A stretch of DNA of 64,000 nt from SZUA-254 sp964596065 (GCA_964596065.1 CAZQSM010000003.1:1-64000); one strand, 5' to 3'. Positions 33,136 through 43,056 are shown, counted from the first letter of the stretch. The notes: generated from the letters alone by a model not told the origin. Numbers and translations are program-made.

Positions 33136-34515
33136 ATGAAAGCACACTCCTACATCCTGCGGGCCCATCTCGCGCCCTTTCTCTTCTCGTTCACAACACT
33201 GATGTTCGTTTTTTTGTTGCAATTCCTGATGAAGGCGGTCGACCAGCTCGTCGGGAAGGGGCTGGGGTTCTGGGTCATCGGGGAGCTGATCGTGCTGAGC
33301 CTCGCCTGGATGGTGGTCCTCGCGATCCCCGCCTCGGTCCTGGTCGCGACACTGATGGGGTTCGGCAAGCTGTCGTCGCAGAACGAGATCACGGCGCTGC
33401 GCGCGGGGGGGATGAGCCTCCCGAAGATGATGACGACGGTCATCGCGGCGGCCGCGCTCCTGGGGCTCCTCACGGTGGAGTTCAACAACCGGGTGCTCCC
33501 GGAGGCCAACCACCGCTTCAAGCTGTTGATGATGGACATCCGCAGGATCAAGCCCACCCTCTCGCTCAATTCCGGGCTCTTCAACCAGGACCTGACCGGG
33601 TACAGCATCCTGGCGAGGCGCGTGTCGCCGCAAACGAACGACCTGGAGGGGTTGACGATCTTCGATTACACCGATCCGTCGCTGAACGTGGTCATCACCG
33701 CCGACCGGGGGCGGGTCTCGTTCACGCCCGACTACCGCAGGGTGGTGATGGACCTTTCCGACGGCGAGATCCACCGTTTCCGCCCCTCCGTCCGGGACGA
33801 ATACCGGAAGATCGATTTCACCCGCCACCGGATCGCGATGGACGCCGAGGGCTTCGACTTCGAGCGGAGCGCCGAAAACGCCTTCTCCAGGAGCGATCGC
33901 GAACTGAGCGCGGACGTGATGCGCGCGATCGTCGACAGCCTGCGGGCGGAAGCCGCGGCCGTGCGCGCGCAGGCGTTCGAGGAGCGGGACCCCCCGCGGC
34001 GCGTCCCGGGCCTCTCACGGCTGCCGGTCGCGGCCCGGCCCGACACGTCGTCCGGCCTGCTGGCCGCGAGGCTCGCCGCGCAGCGGGTGCGGACGCAATT
34101 GATGAACTCGGAAAACCGCCGCCTGACGATCGCGTCGATCGGGAAGCAGGTCAATTCCTACTTGGTCGAGATCCACAAGAAGTACGCGATCCCCGCCGCG
34201 TGCCTGGTGTTCGTGTTCATCGGCGTGCCGCTCGGCGTGATGGCGCGGCGCGGCACGTTCGGCGTCGCGGCGAGCCTGAGCCTGGGGTTTTTCCTGATGT
34301 ACTGGGCCTCCCTGATCGGCGGCGAGAAGCTCGGGGACCGGGGCATCATGCCCCCCTGGCTGGGGATGTGGATGGCCAACATCGTCCTCGGCGCCGTCGG
34401 CCTGGTGCTGACCGCGAGGATGACGAAGGAGATCCCGATGCTCACGATGTCGAAGGACAGCCGGATCCGGAGGCTGTTCGCGCGGCTCCAGCTCCCGGCC
34501 CGGGAGGCGGAGTGA
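33136..34515 (+). CDS. lptF: LptF/LptG-family LPS export permease
   Basis: A 459-aa YjgP/YjgQ-family permease. It has N-terminal helices (HLAPFLFSFTTLMFVFLLQFLMKAVDQLVGKG), a periplasmic beta-jellyroll region (about 130-250) and C-terminal helices (IPAACLVFVFIGVPLGVMARRGTFGVAASLSLGFFLMYWASL). Between about 250 and 340 it carries a charged Ala/Arg-rich insert not present in short homologues. With LptG and LptB it extracts lipopolysaccharide from the inner membrane. It lies 7 nt upstream of the second permease gene. Confidence 0.9.
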   Translation: MKAHSYILRAHLAPFLFSFTTLMFVFLLQFLMKAVDQLVGKGLGFWVIGELIVLSLAWMVVLAIPASVLVATLMGFGKLSSQNEITALRAGGMSLPKMMTTVIAAAALLGLLTVEFNNRVLPEANHRFKLLMMDIRRIKPTLSLNSGLFNQDLTGYSILARRVSPQTNDLEGLTIFDYTDPSLNVVITADRGRVSFTPDYRRVVMDLSDGEIHRFRPSVRDEYRKIDFTRHRIAMDAEGFDFERSAENAFSRSDRELSADVMRAIVDSLRAEAAAVRAQAFEERDPPRRVPGLSRLPVAARPDTSSGLLAARLAAQRVRTQLMNSENRRLTIASIGKQVNSYLVEIHKKYAIPAACLVFVFIGVPLGVMARRGTFGVAASLSLGFFLMYWASLIGGEKLGDRGIMPPWLGMWMANIVLGAVGLVLTARMTKEIPMLTMSKDSRIRRLFARLQLPAREAE

Positions 34516-34522
34516 CCCGGCC

Positions 34523-35608
34523 GTGAAAAAATTCGACAGGTACGCCCTCCGGCAGTTCGTCGTCACCTGCCTCTTCTCCCTCGCCGCGTTCACGGCGATC
34601 TTCCTCGTCATCGACTTGATGGAGAATCTGGACGATTTCCTCGACAAGGCGGCCCCCGCGGGCATCATCCTGACCTACTACGTCTATTTCATGCCGGAGA
34701 TCGTCAAGCTGATGCTCCCGGTGAGCGTCCTCCTCTCGGCCCTGTTCACCACCGGGCGCCTCTCGGCGCACAACGAGCTGATCGCGCTGAAATCGGGCGG
34801 GGTCAGCCTCTACCGGCTCATGGCCCCCTTCATCGTGCTCGCGGTGGGCCTGAGCGCGTTCGCGGTGTGGTTCAACGGATGGGTCGTCCCGGCGACGAAC
34901 CAGAAGAAGTTCTCGATCGCGCGCTCCTATTTTCACAAGTACCTGGAGAACACTTCGAGGGCGAACATCTTCATCCAGGACTCCCGCGACCGGATCCTCT
35001 CGATCGGCATTTACGACGACCTTCGCAGCACGGCGATCAGGGTGAGCATCCAGGAATTCGACCCGGCCGACCACTCGGTGATGAGGGCCCGGTACGACGC
35101 GTTCGAGATGCGCTGGAACCCCGGCCCGGGGAACTGGACGCTCCTGTCGGGCACGGAACGGAGGTTCACGGCCGGAGGCGAGGTCCACTCCGCGTTCAGC
35201 GAGAAGACGCTGCCCGCGATGAAGTTCTCGCCCGACGACGTCCGGAAAAAGCAGCAGAAGCCGGACGAGATGGACTACAACGAGCTCGGGGATTTCATCG
35301 ACCACCAGCGGAGCGCGGGGCAGGACGTGTCGAGGTGGCTCGTGGATTATTACGGGAAGATCGCGTTTCCGTTCGCGAACCTGATCGTGGTGATCTTCGG
35401 GATCCCGTTCGCGGCGATCAAGCGCCGCAGCGGTCTCGGGGTGGAGTTCGGGATCGCACTGGCGATCTGTTTCCTCTACATGATCTTCATGAAGGTCAGC
35501 CAGGCCTTCGGCTACAACGGGGACATGGACCCCCTGCTCACCGCCTGGCTGGCGAACCTCATCTTCCTCCTGGGCGGCGGTCTCACCCTCTGGTACGTCC
35601 CCAAATAG
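34523..35608 (+). CDS. lptG: LptG/LptF-family LPS export permease
   Basis: A 361-aa second YjgP/YjgQ permease: MKKFDRYALRQFVVTCLFSLAAFTAIFLVIDLMENLDDFLDK (GTG start), the periplasmic domain, then the C-terminal membrane block (VDYYGKIAFPFANLIVVIFGIPFAAIKRRSGLGVEFGIALAICFLYMIFMKV). Tandem lptF-lptG is the usual arrangement, which supports a didermic, LPS-type outer membrane. Which paralogue is F and which is G is assigned by order only. Confidence 0.9.
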   Translation: MKKFDRYALRQFVVTCLFSLAAFTAIFLVIDLMENLDDFLDKAAPAGIILTYYVYFMPEIVKLMLPVSVLLSALFTTGRLSAHNELIALKSGGVSLYRLMAPFIVLAVGLSAFAVWFNGWVVPATNQKKFSIARSYFHKYLENTSRANIFIQDSRDRILSIGIYDDLRSTAIRVSIQEFDPADHSVMRARYDAFEMRWNPGPGNWTLLSGTERRFTAGGEVHSAFSEKTLPAMKFSPDDVRKKQQKPDEMDYNELGDFIDHQRSAGQDVSRWLVDYYGKIAFPFANLIVVIFGIPFAAIKRRSGLGVEFGIALAICFLYMIFMKVSQAFGYNGDMDPLLTAWLANLIFLLGGGLTLWYVPK

Positions 35609-35645
35609 GGGGCGTCGCCCGTGAGCGCGGCGCCGGCGGCGCCGC

Positions 35646-36611
35646 CTAGAAATCGTACCGGAAGTTCGCGGTGGTGACCGGGACCGATCCCAGCGGCGAG
35701 CGTTCCATCTTCAGCCGCACGCTCGCGTGGAGCGCCTTGTTCAGCTTCGAGACGGACCAGAAGGCGTCGATGGCACTCAGGATGTGGTTGACCACCGCGA
35801 TGCTCACGAAGGTCGAGGCGACGTCGTACTTGTCGTTGGCCCTCGCCCGCATCTTCGCGTACTCGAAGAACCTCGACGATGTGCTCCGGATCGGCACGTT
35901 GTTCTCCAGCTCCGGGTTCAGCACCCCCGAATCGTCCCACCCCCGGCTGAACTGTTCGTACTTCCCGATCAGCTCGTAGTACTGCTGTTCCCCGTAATAC
36001 GGGAGCGTGTGGGTGTACCCGTTGAGCCTCCCGTTGGCGATGTCGCGCTCCATCGCGTTCAGCTCCTGCCAGTCGAGGCAGCTGAACGGCGGGTCGCAGG
36101 GGGGGGCGTTGTCCGGATAGATCAGGTCGCGATACTCGTCGGCCGAGGTCGTCAGGTCGGGGTTGAGGCTCCCGAGGTGGTTCAGCGTCCAGTCGGTGTA
36201 CCGCGTGGCGCTCCAGTAGAGGTTCGCGTACGCCTTGTATTCGTCGGTGAGGTCGTCGCCCTGCTTGTCGTACGACCAGGCGACGCCCCACATCGCAGCC
36301 TCGGCGCCGAAGAAGAGCGCGGCCTTGAGATAGCTCCCGGCGTAGAGTTCACCCCCCCCGGGCACGGCGAGCGAGAGCGCCGCCGCCAGCCAGGGTGATT
36401 TCGTTCCGGCGGGACCGTCCCCCCCGTCCTGCCTGACCGGAGGCATCGCGTTCGCCGGGACGGTGGGGAGCGCGACGGCCGACGCGCCGAAAAAATCGAC
36501 GCGGGGGTTTCCCGTGAGGGGGGCGTTCCGCGCTCCGCCCGATTCCGCGATCCCCGGGAAGGCGAGCGTCGTGAAGAGAGCGACCGCGACCATCGTGACT
36601 GTTTTCATCAT
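35646..36611 (-). CDS. DUF5683-like membrane protein
   Basis: A 321-aa protein with a signal peptide (about 1-24). Its conserved block KSPWLAAALSLAVPGGGELYAGSYLKAALFFGAEAAMWGVAW resembles the DUF5683/TM2-like PGxGQxYxG motif found in Bacteroidota membrane proteins. The following 200 residues are Tyr-rich helices with a CDPPFSCLDW stretch, and another hydrophobic segment lies near DVASTFVSIAVVNHILSAIDAFW. No enzymatic motif is visible. It faces lptG tail-to-tail and is followed after 9 nt, against the direction of transcription, by the protease-barrel gene. Confidence 0.65.
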   Translation of the reverse strand: MMKTVTMVAVALFTTLAFPGIAESGGARNAPLTGNPRVDFFGASAVALPTVPANAMPPVRQDGGDGPAGTKSPWLAAALSLAVPGGGELYAGSYLKAALFFGAEAAMWGVAWSYDKQGDDLTDEYKAYANLYWSATRYTDWTLNHLGSLNPDLTTSADEYRDLIYPDNAPPCDPPFSCLDWQELNAMERDIANGRLNGYTHTLPYYGEQQYYELIGKYEQFSRGWDDSGVLNPELENNVPIRSTSSRFFEYAKMRARANDKYDVASTFVSIAVVNHILSAIDAFWSVSKLNKALHASVRLKMERSPLGSVPVTTANFRYDF

Positions 36612-36620
36612 GATCCCTCG

Positions 36621-39600
36621 TTAGTCAAAGTCGAATCCGAAGAGGACGCCGAAATGGTACTGCCATTCGCCGCCGTACGTGACGCGCTGATCGCGGCTTT
36701 CGACGTACCGCGTGAACGTGTCGAAGCCGTACGTGGCGTTGAAGAAGATGCGCGTCGGGTAGGCGTAGAACGAAAACGATTCCAGGCGGAGTTCGAATCC
36801 CGCGTCCCTGATGAACCGCCTGCCCGAAACCGCCCCGCCGCTCCAGGCCGTGCCCGCGTCGGCGTAGACGGCGCCGTAGAGCTTGTCGAAATAGAATTGC
36901 AGGAATCGGACGTCGATCCCCTCCCGGATCGGGAACCGGTAGGTGAGGTTCGCGTGGCCGTACTCGTTCCCGCCGAGGGAATAGAACGGGTATCCCTTCA
37001 TCCCGGTCATCCCGCCGAGGTAAAAATCGAAAAAGTCGTCGACCGGCGGCCCGAGGACGGTCCCCCCGCGGAGCGAGGCGGAGAGGGTGTGCTTCCAGCC
37101 GGGGAGCGGCTGCGACTGCCGGAGGTTGAACTCGATGCGGTGGAAGTCCACGTCCCTGAACACGTGGGCGAGCTCGCCGCGCGCGTTGACCTCGTCGGTC
37201 GGGTCGAAATCATTGAACTCGTAGTTGTACCGGACGCGCAGCTTGCTGCCGACCGGGTTGATCTCCTGGGTCCTGGAGGGGGCGCTCAGGTCGGCGCTCA
37301 GATCCAGGAAGAAGTCGTTCCCCTTGTAGTAGAGGATCCCCGTCGCGGGCACGAGCAGACGCGCCTCGGGGAGGAAGAACGAGCTGATGTTGGCCGTGTA
37401 CCGGCTGTGCCGGTAGCCGTATTCCGCCCCGAGCCATTCGGCGAAGACCTTCTGGCGGAACCGCACGTCGAACTCGATCAGGTTGTAGGAAATGTCGACC
37501 GGGATCGTGTCGAGCGGCAGCGTGATGAAGGAATTCGTCTGCCTCGTGATGTTGTAAAACTCCAGGGAGAGGCCCGGGTCCATCCCGAGGTCGAAGAACC
37601 CGGGGATCGCGCCGAGATAATCGAACGTGAAGAAGAGGTCCCGCTCCCCCTTCCAGTTCATCGAGGCGCTCCCGAAGAAGCCGTACCGGTCGAGCATGTC
37701 GTAGGAGAAGAGGTACGCCCCCGGCTTGAGCACCTCGAACCCCTTGTTCCTCGGGTTGTAGTTGTCGATCCGGAGGAAGGGGATCACCGTGAGGGTGGTC
37801 GTGGCGTTGTTGTACGTTCCGTCCTTCACCTCCGGGGGATTCGAATCGTCGTACCGGCGGAGCGACTGCCAGTCGAACCCGCCGTTGTCCCGGGGCGGGG
37901 CGCCGTTCGTGCCCTGGCCGCCCGGCGTCGCGCCGAGGGCGGGATACGCGCGGAACGGTTCCGCGGGCGTTCCCCGGCGGACGTAGTGCGCGGGGGCGGG
38001 GAGGGTCGAAGGACCGCTCATCAGCGCGAGTTTGTATCCCGAGGAGGCGTAATGCGCGTAGGCGAGGTCGCCCCCCGGACCGACCTCGGGCATGAACGCG
38101 CCGCCGACGACGTTCGTGACCTGTCCGGTGGACCCGGCCGCCAGGTCGAGCCGGTAGATGTTGAAGATGCCGGTCCTGTCCGACGAATAATAGAGCGCGG
38201 TTCCGTCCGGGGCGTAGGTCGCCCCGCGTTCATCGTCGGCCGTGGCGACGACCGGGACCGGGTCGCCACCCGACGCGGCGATTTTCAGGATGTCGCGCCC
38301 GTCCCTGATCGAGTAATCGAAGACGATCGTCGACCCGTCCGGCGACCAGGCGGGGTTGTAGACCTGCTCGCCCGACTCGTAGCGGGTCAGCTGCCGCGTC
38401 CCGGATCCGTCGACGTTCATCGTGAAGAGGTTGAGCGTCCCGTCTCCGCCGGAGACGTAGGCGATCGTCCGGCCGTCGGGCGACACGGCCGGGGCGTTCG
38501 CGCGGAGCCCGCGCGTCAGCCGCCGCTCATCCCCCGATCCGACGTCGACGGAGAAGAGGTCGGTGTAGGAGGACCAGAACGGATTGTCCCTGGTGTGTTT
38601 GGCGAAATAGATGGTGGTCCCGTCGGGGGACCAGGAGAAATTCGACCTCACCCCCGCGACCACCTTGCGCTCCTGCTTCGTCGCGGGGTCGAACAGGTAG
38701 AGCGACGACGATGAAAAATAATCGCCCTTCTTGTTGCTGACGTACGCGAGCCGTTTGCCGTCGGGGGAAAACGCCGGGTAGAGGTTCGCGAACCCGACGC
38801 CGCCCACGATGTCCCCTTCGGCGGGGGCGGCGAGCACCGCGGCGGTCCGGCCGGCATAGTCCGCCTTCAGCGCCTCCTGCCATTCACGGTAGACCGTTTC
38901 CCCGCCGACGCCGACAGCCCGTTCGATGGCGCCGTCGATCGTGACCTCGGTCAGCGTCGAGAGGTTCCGGGAGATTTCCCGGAGCTTCTCCTCGCCGAAC
39001 CGGTCGACCAGGTAGCTCACGAAGGCGAAGCCGGCGTTGTACGACGACTCGTTCCCGAGGCTGGTCTTTCCGAACACCGACATTTCGTTCCAGGTCAGCA
39101 TCGTGCCGTCGAGGACGTACGACCGGAGGATCATGTCGCGGTGGCTGTCCCAGTAGTCGTAATCGAGCGCCGACCGGTTGTACTGCGCGACCCCCTCCGC
39201 AAACCAGCTCGGGATCACGAACCCCGACAGGGGGTACGACACGATCCGGTTCGGGAACCCGTAGAGGACGTCCTGGCGGCGCTCCGACTCGTACCCGAGC
39301 CACTGGAGGTAGACGGCGGGCACCCGCCGGCCGAACTTGAACGAGGTCTGGATCTGGACGATGTGGGTGAATTCGTGGGTGATGACGTTCCGGAGCCAGT
39401 TGTGGGTGCCGCGGAGGTCGGTGTCGAGGGACGAGGCCCAGATCTCGACCTTGTTGTCGAAAAAATACGCCGCCCCGTTGGCGTAATCATCGTAATCCTT
39501 GATGACGAAGCTGACCTTGCCGTCGGGGGTGTGGTCGTAGAGCGCTGTGACCGGCCCGTAGATCTCCTCGGCGATCTTCGCCGTGACGCGGGCCGTGCGT

Positions 39601-39788
39601 TCGGTCCCCTCGTGGTAGTGGACGAAGAAATGTTCGGTCTCGAGGGTCCGCCACTCGAGCTCGGGATGGTGGAAATCCTCCTGCGCCGGCGCGCTCCCCG
39701 CGGCGAGGCAGGCCAGCGCGAGGGAGAGTGCGACGGCCGGCAGCGAAGGCCGGAGGGCCCCCGGGACCGCGAGGATGGACGTCGTCAT
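36621..39788 (-). CDS. Gluzincin-like peptidase / WD40-like propeller / outer-membrane barrel fusion
   Basis: A 1055-aa exported protein (signal about 15-35). Residues of about 45-290 form a peptidase-MA-like domain with zinc motif HEFTH at 138-142 and the downstream WFAEGVAQY glutamate (E198), consistent with an active gluzincin. Residues of about 310-620 hold PD40/TolB-like blades (YPAFSPDGKRLAYVSNKKG, NPAWSPDGSTIVFDYS). The remainder is a BamA/surface-antigen-like beta barrel (MKGYPFYSLGGNEYGHANLTYRFPIREGIDVRFLQFYFDKLYGAVYADAGTAW), ending in an aromatic strand. It lacks a T9SS tail, so it is probably inserted in the outer membrane itself. It overlaps the M6-like gene by 4 nt. Confidence 0.82.
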   Translation of the reverse strand: MTTSILAVPGALRPSLPAVALSLALACLAAGSAPAQEDFHHPELEWRTLETEHFFVHYHEGTERTARVTAKIAEEIYGPVTALYDHTPDGKVSFVIKDYDDYANGAAYFFDNKVEIWASSLDTDLRGTHNWLRNVITHEFTHIVQIQTSFKFGRRVPAVYLQWLGYESERRQDVLYGFPNRIVSYPLSGFVIPSWFAEGVAQYNRSALDYDYWDSHRDMILRSYVLDGTMLTWNEMSVFGKTSLGNESSYNAGFAFVSYLVDRFGEEKLREISRNLSTLTEVTIDGAIERAVGVGGETVYREWQEALKADYAGRTAAVLAAPAEGDIVGGVGFANLYPAFSPDGKRLAYVSNKKGDYFSSSSLYLFDPATKQERKVVAGVRSNFSWSPDGTTIYFAKHTRDNPFWSSYTDLFSVDVGSGDERRLTRGLRANAPAVSPDGRTIAYVSGGDGTLNLFTMNVDGSGTRQLTRYESGEQVYNPAWSPDGSTIVFDYSIRDGRDILKIAASGGDPVPVVATADDERGATYAPDGTALYYSSDRTGIFNIYRLDLAAGSTGQVTNVVGGAFMPEVGPGGDLAYAHYASSGYKLALMSGPSTLPAPAHYVRRGTPAEPFRAYPALGATPGGQGTNGAPPRDNGGFDWQSLRRYDDSNPPEVKDGTYNNATTTLTVIPFLRIDNYNPRNKGFEVLKPGAYLFSYDMLDRYGFFGSASMNWKGERDLFFTFDYLGAIPGFFDLGMDPGLSLEFYNITRQTNSFITLPLDTIPVDISYNLIEFDVRFRQKVFAEWLGAEYGYRHSRYTANISSFFLPEARLLVPATGILYYKGNDFFLDLSADLSAPSRTQEINPVGSKLRVRYNYEFNDFDPTDEVNARGELAHVFRDVDFHRIEFNLRQSQPLPGWKHTLSASLRGGTVLGPPVDDFFDFYLGGMTGMKGYPFYSLGGNEYGHANLTYRFPIREGIDVRFLQFYFDKLYGAVYADAGTAWSGGAVSGRRFIRDAGFELRLESFSFYAYPTRIFFNATYGFDTFTRYVESRDQRVTYGGEWQYHFGVLFGFDFD

Positions 39789-42700
39789 TTCACCACCGCG
39801 ATCGTGACCACGGCATTGCCCGACCCGGACCGGCCGTTCGCCTCGATCTGCGCGAAATAGACGCCGCTCTCGACGCCGGAAACGTCCCAGTCCGTCTCGT
39901 TGTCGAGTCCGCCGCGCGCGCTCAGCCCCTCGAACGAAGTCACCAGGTTGCCGGCGAGGTCGAAGATCCGGATCGTGACGGTCGCGTCGGTGGGGACGTA
40001 ATACCGGATGTGCGTCAGGTAACCGTCCGCCCTGCCGACGGGGTTCGGCCAGTTGTAGGTGCGCGCGGGCGAGAGGAATCCTCCGGAGATCGGCGATTTC
40101 ACCAGCACGGTGTCTTCCATGGCGCGGTTTCCCTCGTCCCGCGCGAACTGCGGCCAGGGCTGGACCGGCGGTGGTGCCGGACCGATGACCAGGCTCCCGG
40201 TTATCCAGGCATAGAGCGTCCCGTCTCCCGTCGCCGCCGCCAGACCGATGTCGACGCAGCTCAGGCAGGAACTCCGCGCGTAAAACACCGCCGGGGTCAC
40301 GCCGTCGTTGGGGCCCGCCTGGAGCGGGAAACCGGGGAGCGCCCTACCCCCCCGTTTGTAGGCGAACACCACGCCTTCGGATGTCACGCCGGCGATGTCG
40401 GGCGCGCCGTCCCCGTCGAGGTCGGCAACGACCGGCGACCCGGCGAGGTCCGAGCCCGACCCGGCGTTGACCGGAAACCCGTCGAGCGGGGCGCCGGCCT
40501 GGTTCACGACGAACAGCTGCCGCCCGGCGAAGAACACGATGTCCTTCATCCCGTCGGCGTCAACGTCGGCGATGGCCGGGGCGCCTCCGATGCTCCCGCC
40601 CGCGTGGAACGGAAACCCGTCGAGTCTCCCCGTACAGATGTCATCCACCGAAACCGTGCCGCCTTCATGAAGGGTGACCCAGGTGAAGAGGTTGGGATCC
40701 CCGGGGGATGCGCCGTAAAACCTCCCGGCGGAAACGCGGGCCGCCCCGGACGTCAGCGGGACGCGCGGATCCGGGGCGGACGACCAGATGCACGCCGGCC
40801 CGAGGACCGACGCCGTTGCGCCGGAGCGAGCGCCGGCGACCAGGCCGCCTTCCTTCCCGAGGAGCGCGAGGCTGACCACGTCGGAGCTGTCGTCCGGGAA
40901 GGCGTGGAATTCCCGGACATCGTTCCCGCCGCGTCCCACGAGGTAGACGAACCCCTTCCCCGTGCCGACAGCGATGAACGAATCGGCGATGACCGGCGGG
41001 GTCGTCGCCGGGTACGGAAGGACGAGGGTGAAGAGCGAATCCAGGACGAGGTCCGCGTCGCCGTCGAAGAGTTCGGCGGCGACCAGCCGGCCGCCGCCGG
41101 AGGCCGACCCCGCCACGACGATGTCGGAATAACCATCATCGTCCAACAGGCCGAGGGCCGCCCTCGGGACGACGCTGTCCCACGCCGAAAAACCGCCGGG
41201 GAGAGGAAGGAGCCCGGACGAATCGGCGCCCGGGACGAGGGGCGCCCCGGACAACGTCCAGCCGTGCACGGCCGGGACGGGATCCCCGCTCACCGTCAGC
41301 AGGGCGCCGAATCCGGCCACGCTCACCGCCCCCGAGGAATACGACGACGCGGTCGATTTTGGAAATCCGGCCAGCGGGCTCACGAGGCTGTCGCCGAGGG
41401 TGAACCTCGCCGTCATGCGGGGGCCGCGGGCGGAAAATTCGGAAACGACGGCGTGGCTGTTGGTGAAATTGTACCCGAGGCTGGGGGGATTCGAGTTCGG
41501 CCCGAAGACGTTCGACGCCACCCGCAGCGGGGCCTGGTTGCCGGCGTACCAGAAATCGAGCACGGTCCCGTCCTCGCTCCCGGAGCCGGGACTGATGAAC
41601 CCGTACGACTGGCCGATGTCCTGCGAACCGTCCGCCTCCTCGACGTCGACGCCCCGGCGGGAGGGATCGGCGTTGACCGTGCCAGACGCGAGGCCGGCGT
41701 CGATCACACCCTCGTCGACGTGCCAGATCAGGACGCCGCCGTCGAACCATTCCCCTGTCCGGCCGTTCACCCCGCCCGGCAGGCTCCAGTCGTAATCATC
41801 CACGTCGAGGAGCGTCCCGTAGACCGAGTCCAGGTCGACGAACGTGAACCCGGCGGTGTCCCTCGTCCAGGTCCGCGAGATCGTGTCGCCCGCGAACACC
41901 GTCCTGACCGTCTGGCCGTCCCCCATCGCGTCGCGGTTCCGGTTTTCGACCAGGAAGTATTCGCCCGTGCTGACCGGCACCCGGTAGACGGTGTCCGGGG
42001 CGTCGGGGATCCCGACCGCCGGGAGCCCGAGGACCGCGCTCCCCCCCGCGACCGTGATCGGGTCGACCCAGCCGAGGAAATATTTTTCCCACGCCGAGGG
42101 CTCGGGCGGGATGAACCCGCCCCAGCTGAAGATCGCCTGCCCGTCCATCAGGCCGAACCTGCCGATCCCTGACCGCCCGGTCCTGGTGTCGAACAGGTCC
42201 GGGAGTCCCAGGTGGCTGCCGACGTTCGCGGCCAGGAGGCCGTTGATGCCGAGCTCGAGAAGGACGCTCCCCCCCGTCACCGGTATCCGCCGGCTTTCGG
42301 TCTCGGGGATGATCATCGTATTGCCGATTGCGAAGGCCCCCCCGGAGACGGGGACGCCCCCGTAGCCGTCGCCGAACACCTTCCTGAGTGACCCCAGGTT
42401 CATGTAGAGTGAGGGAATGTCGAACGGCGTCGGGTCGAAGCCGTAGATGCTCACGAGGTCGATGTCTCGCCCGACCCCCGCGTGGAAGATGATGAACGCG
42501 TCGTAGTCGGCGAACGCCGTCCCCGGCGCGGCGGAATCGACGAGCGTCCACGCGTCGCGGACAAGCCGGGCCAGTTCGGCGTTGTCCGCGCTGTTTTTCG
42601 GCGGACTGTAGTCGCGCATCGGCGCGGAAAGCCGGTAGACGTCGGGGAGGAGGTCGGCCTCGATTTCCAGCAGGCCGCCCGAAACCTTCCGGTAATAGTG

Positions 42701-43042
42701 TTCCAGGAACGAGAGATGGACGCTGAAGTAGCCGGCGTCGTGGGGGGCCGGGTCCTTGACGCGCGCGAGCGATTCCGTCATGTCGAAGGTTCCGTTCCCG
42801 GAGGTGCGTTCGTCGTTGTCCGGGACGAATTCCACCATCGCGGCGAGAATTTTCAGGGTGTCCGGCGCGACCGCGGCTCCACGGCCCCGCTCGGGTCGCG
42901 CCGCCGGCGCGGTCCCATCCCCGCCGGCGATCCGATGGTTGAACCGGTGCGTCGGGGGCCCCTGTCCGATCGCCGCGGTCGCGGTGATCACGACGAGGAG
43001 GAGGACGCTGGAGACGCGGGATGAAAGTCCTGCTCGGGCCAT
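39785..43042 (-). CDS. Secreted M6-like protein with degenerate zinc site and T9SS sorting domain
   Basis: A 1085-aa protein with a signal peptide (about 1-27). Residues of about 60-450 resemble M6 (immune-inhibitor-A-type) peptidases, with the tell-tale GLPDLFD after the zinc site. At 272-276, where HEFGH is expected, it reads ANVGS, so all three catalytic/ligand residues are lost. Residues of about 560-960 contain FG-GAP/VCBS-like blades (VADLDGDGAPDIAGV, IADVDADGMKDIVFF). The C-terminal 90 residues are a T9SS type A sorting domain (TYNWPNPVGR ... GVYFAQIEANG). I infer a surface-displayed pseudoprotease. Confidence 0.83.
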   Translation of the reverse strand: MARAGLSSRVSSVLLLVVITATAAIGQGPPTHRFNHRIAGGDGTAPAARPERGRGAAVAPDTLKILAAMVEFVPDNDERTSGNGTFDMTESLARVKDPAPHDAGYFSVHLSFLEHYYRKVSGGLLEIEADLLPDVYRLSAPMRDYSPPKNSADNAELARLVRDAWTLVDSAAPGTAFADYDAFIIFHAGVGRDIDLVSIYGFDPTPFDIPSLYMNLGSLRKVFGDGYGGVPVSGGAFAIGNTMIIPETESRRIPVTGGSVLLELGINGLLAANVGSHLGLPDLFDTRTGRSGIGRFGLMDGQAIFSWGGFIPPEPSAWEKYFLGWVDPITVAGGSAVLGLPAVGIPDAPDTVYRVPVSTGEYFLVENRNRDAMGDGQTVRTVFAGDTISRTWTRDTAGFTFVDLDSVYGTLLDVDDYDWSLPGGVNGRTGEWFDGGVLIWHVDEGVIDAGLASGTVNADPSRRGVDVEEADGSQDIGQSYGFISPGSGSEDGTVLDFWYAGNQAPLRVASNVFGPNSNPPSLGYNFTNSHAVVSEFSARGPRMTARFTLGDSLVSPLAGFPKSTASSYSSGAVSVAGFGALLTVSGDPVPAVHGWTLSGAPLVPGADSSGLLPLPGGFSAWDSVVPRAALGLLDDDGYSDIVVAGSASGGGRLVAAELFDGDADLVLDSLFTLVLPYPATTPPVIADSFIAVGTGKGFVYLVGRGGNDVREFHAFPDDSSDVVSLALLGKEGGLVAGARSGATASVLGPACIWSSAPDPRVPLTSGAARVSAGRFYGASPGDPNLFTWVTLHEGGTVSVDDICTGRLDGFPFHAGGSIGGAPAIADVDADGMKDIVFFAGRQLFVVNQAGAPLDGFPVNAGSGSDLAGSPVVADLDGDGAPDIAGVTSEGVVFAYKRGGRALPGFPLQAGPNDGVTPAVFYARSSCLSCVDIGLAAATGDGTLYAWITGSLVIGPAPPPVQPWPQFARDEGNRAMEDTVLVKSPISGGFLSPARTYNWPNPVGRADGYLTHIRYYVPTDATVTIRIFDLAGNLVTSFEGLSARGGLDNETDWDVSGVESGVYFAQIEANGRSGSGNAVVTIAVVK

Positions 43043-43056
43043 TATAACCTTGGGGA

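Noticed and set aside
35609..35645. GC-rich inverted repeat between lptG and the convergent gene as a terminator
   Set aside because: The repeat GGCGCC is self-complementary and very GC-rich, but no T-run follows on either strand. Too weak to call.
37000..38714. Long plus-strand frame opposite the protease-propeller-barrel gene
   Set aside because: No recognisable domain and arginine-rich shadow composition; the minus-strand protein has clear motifs.
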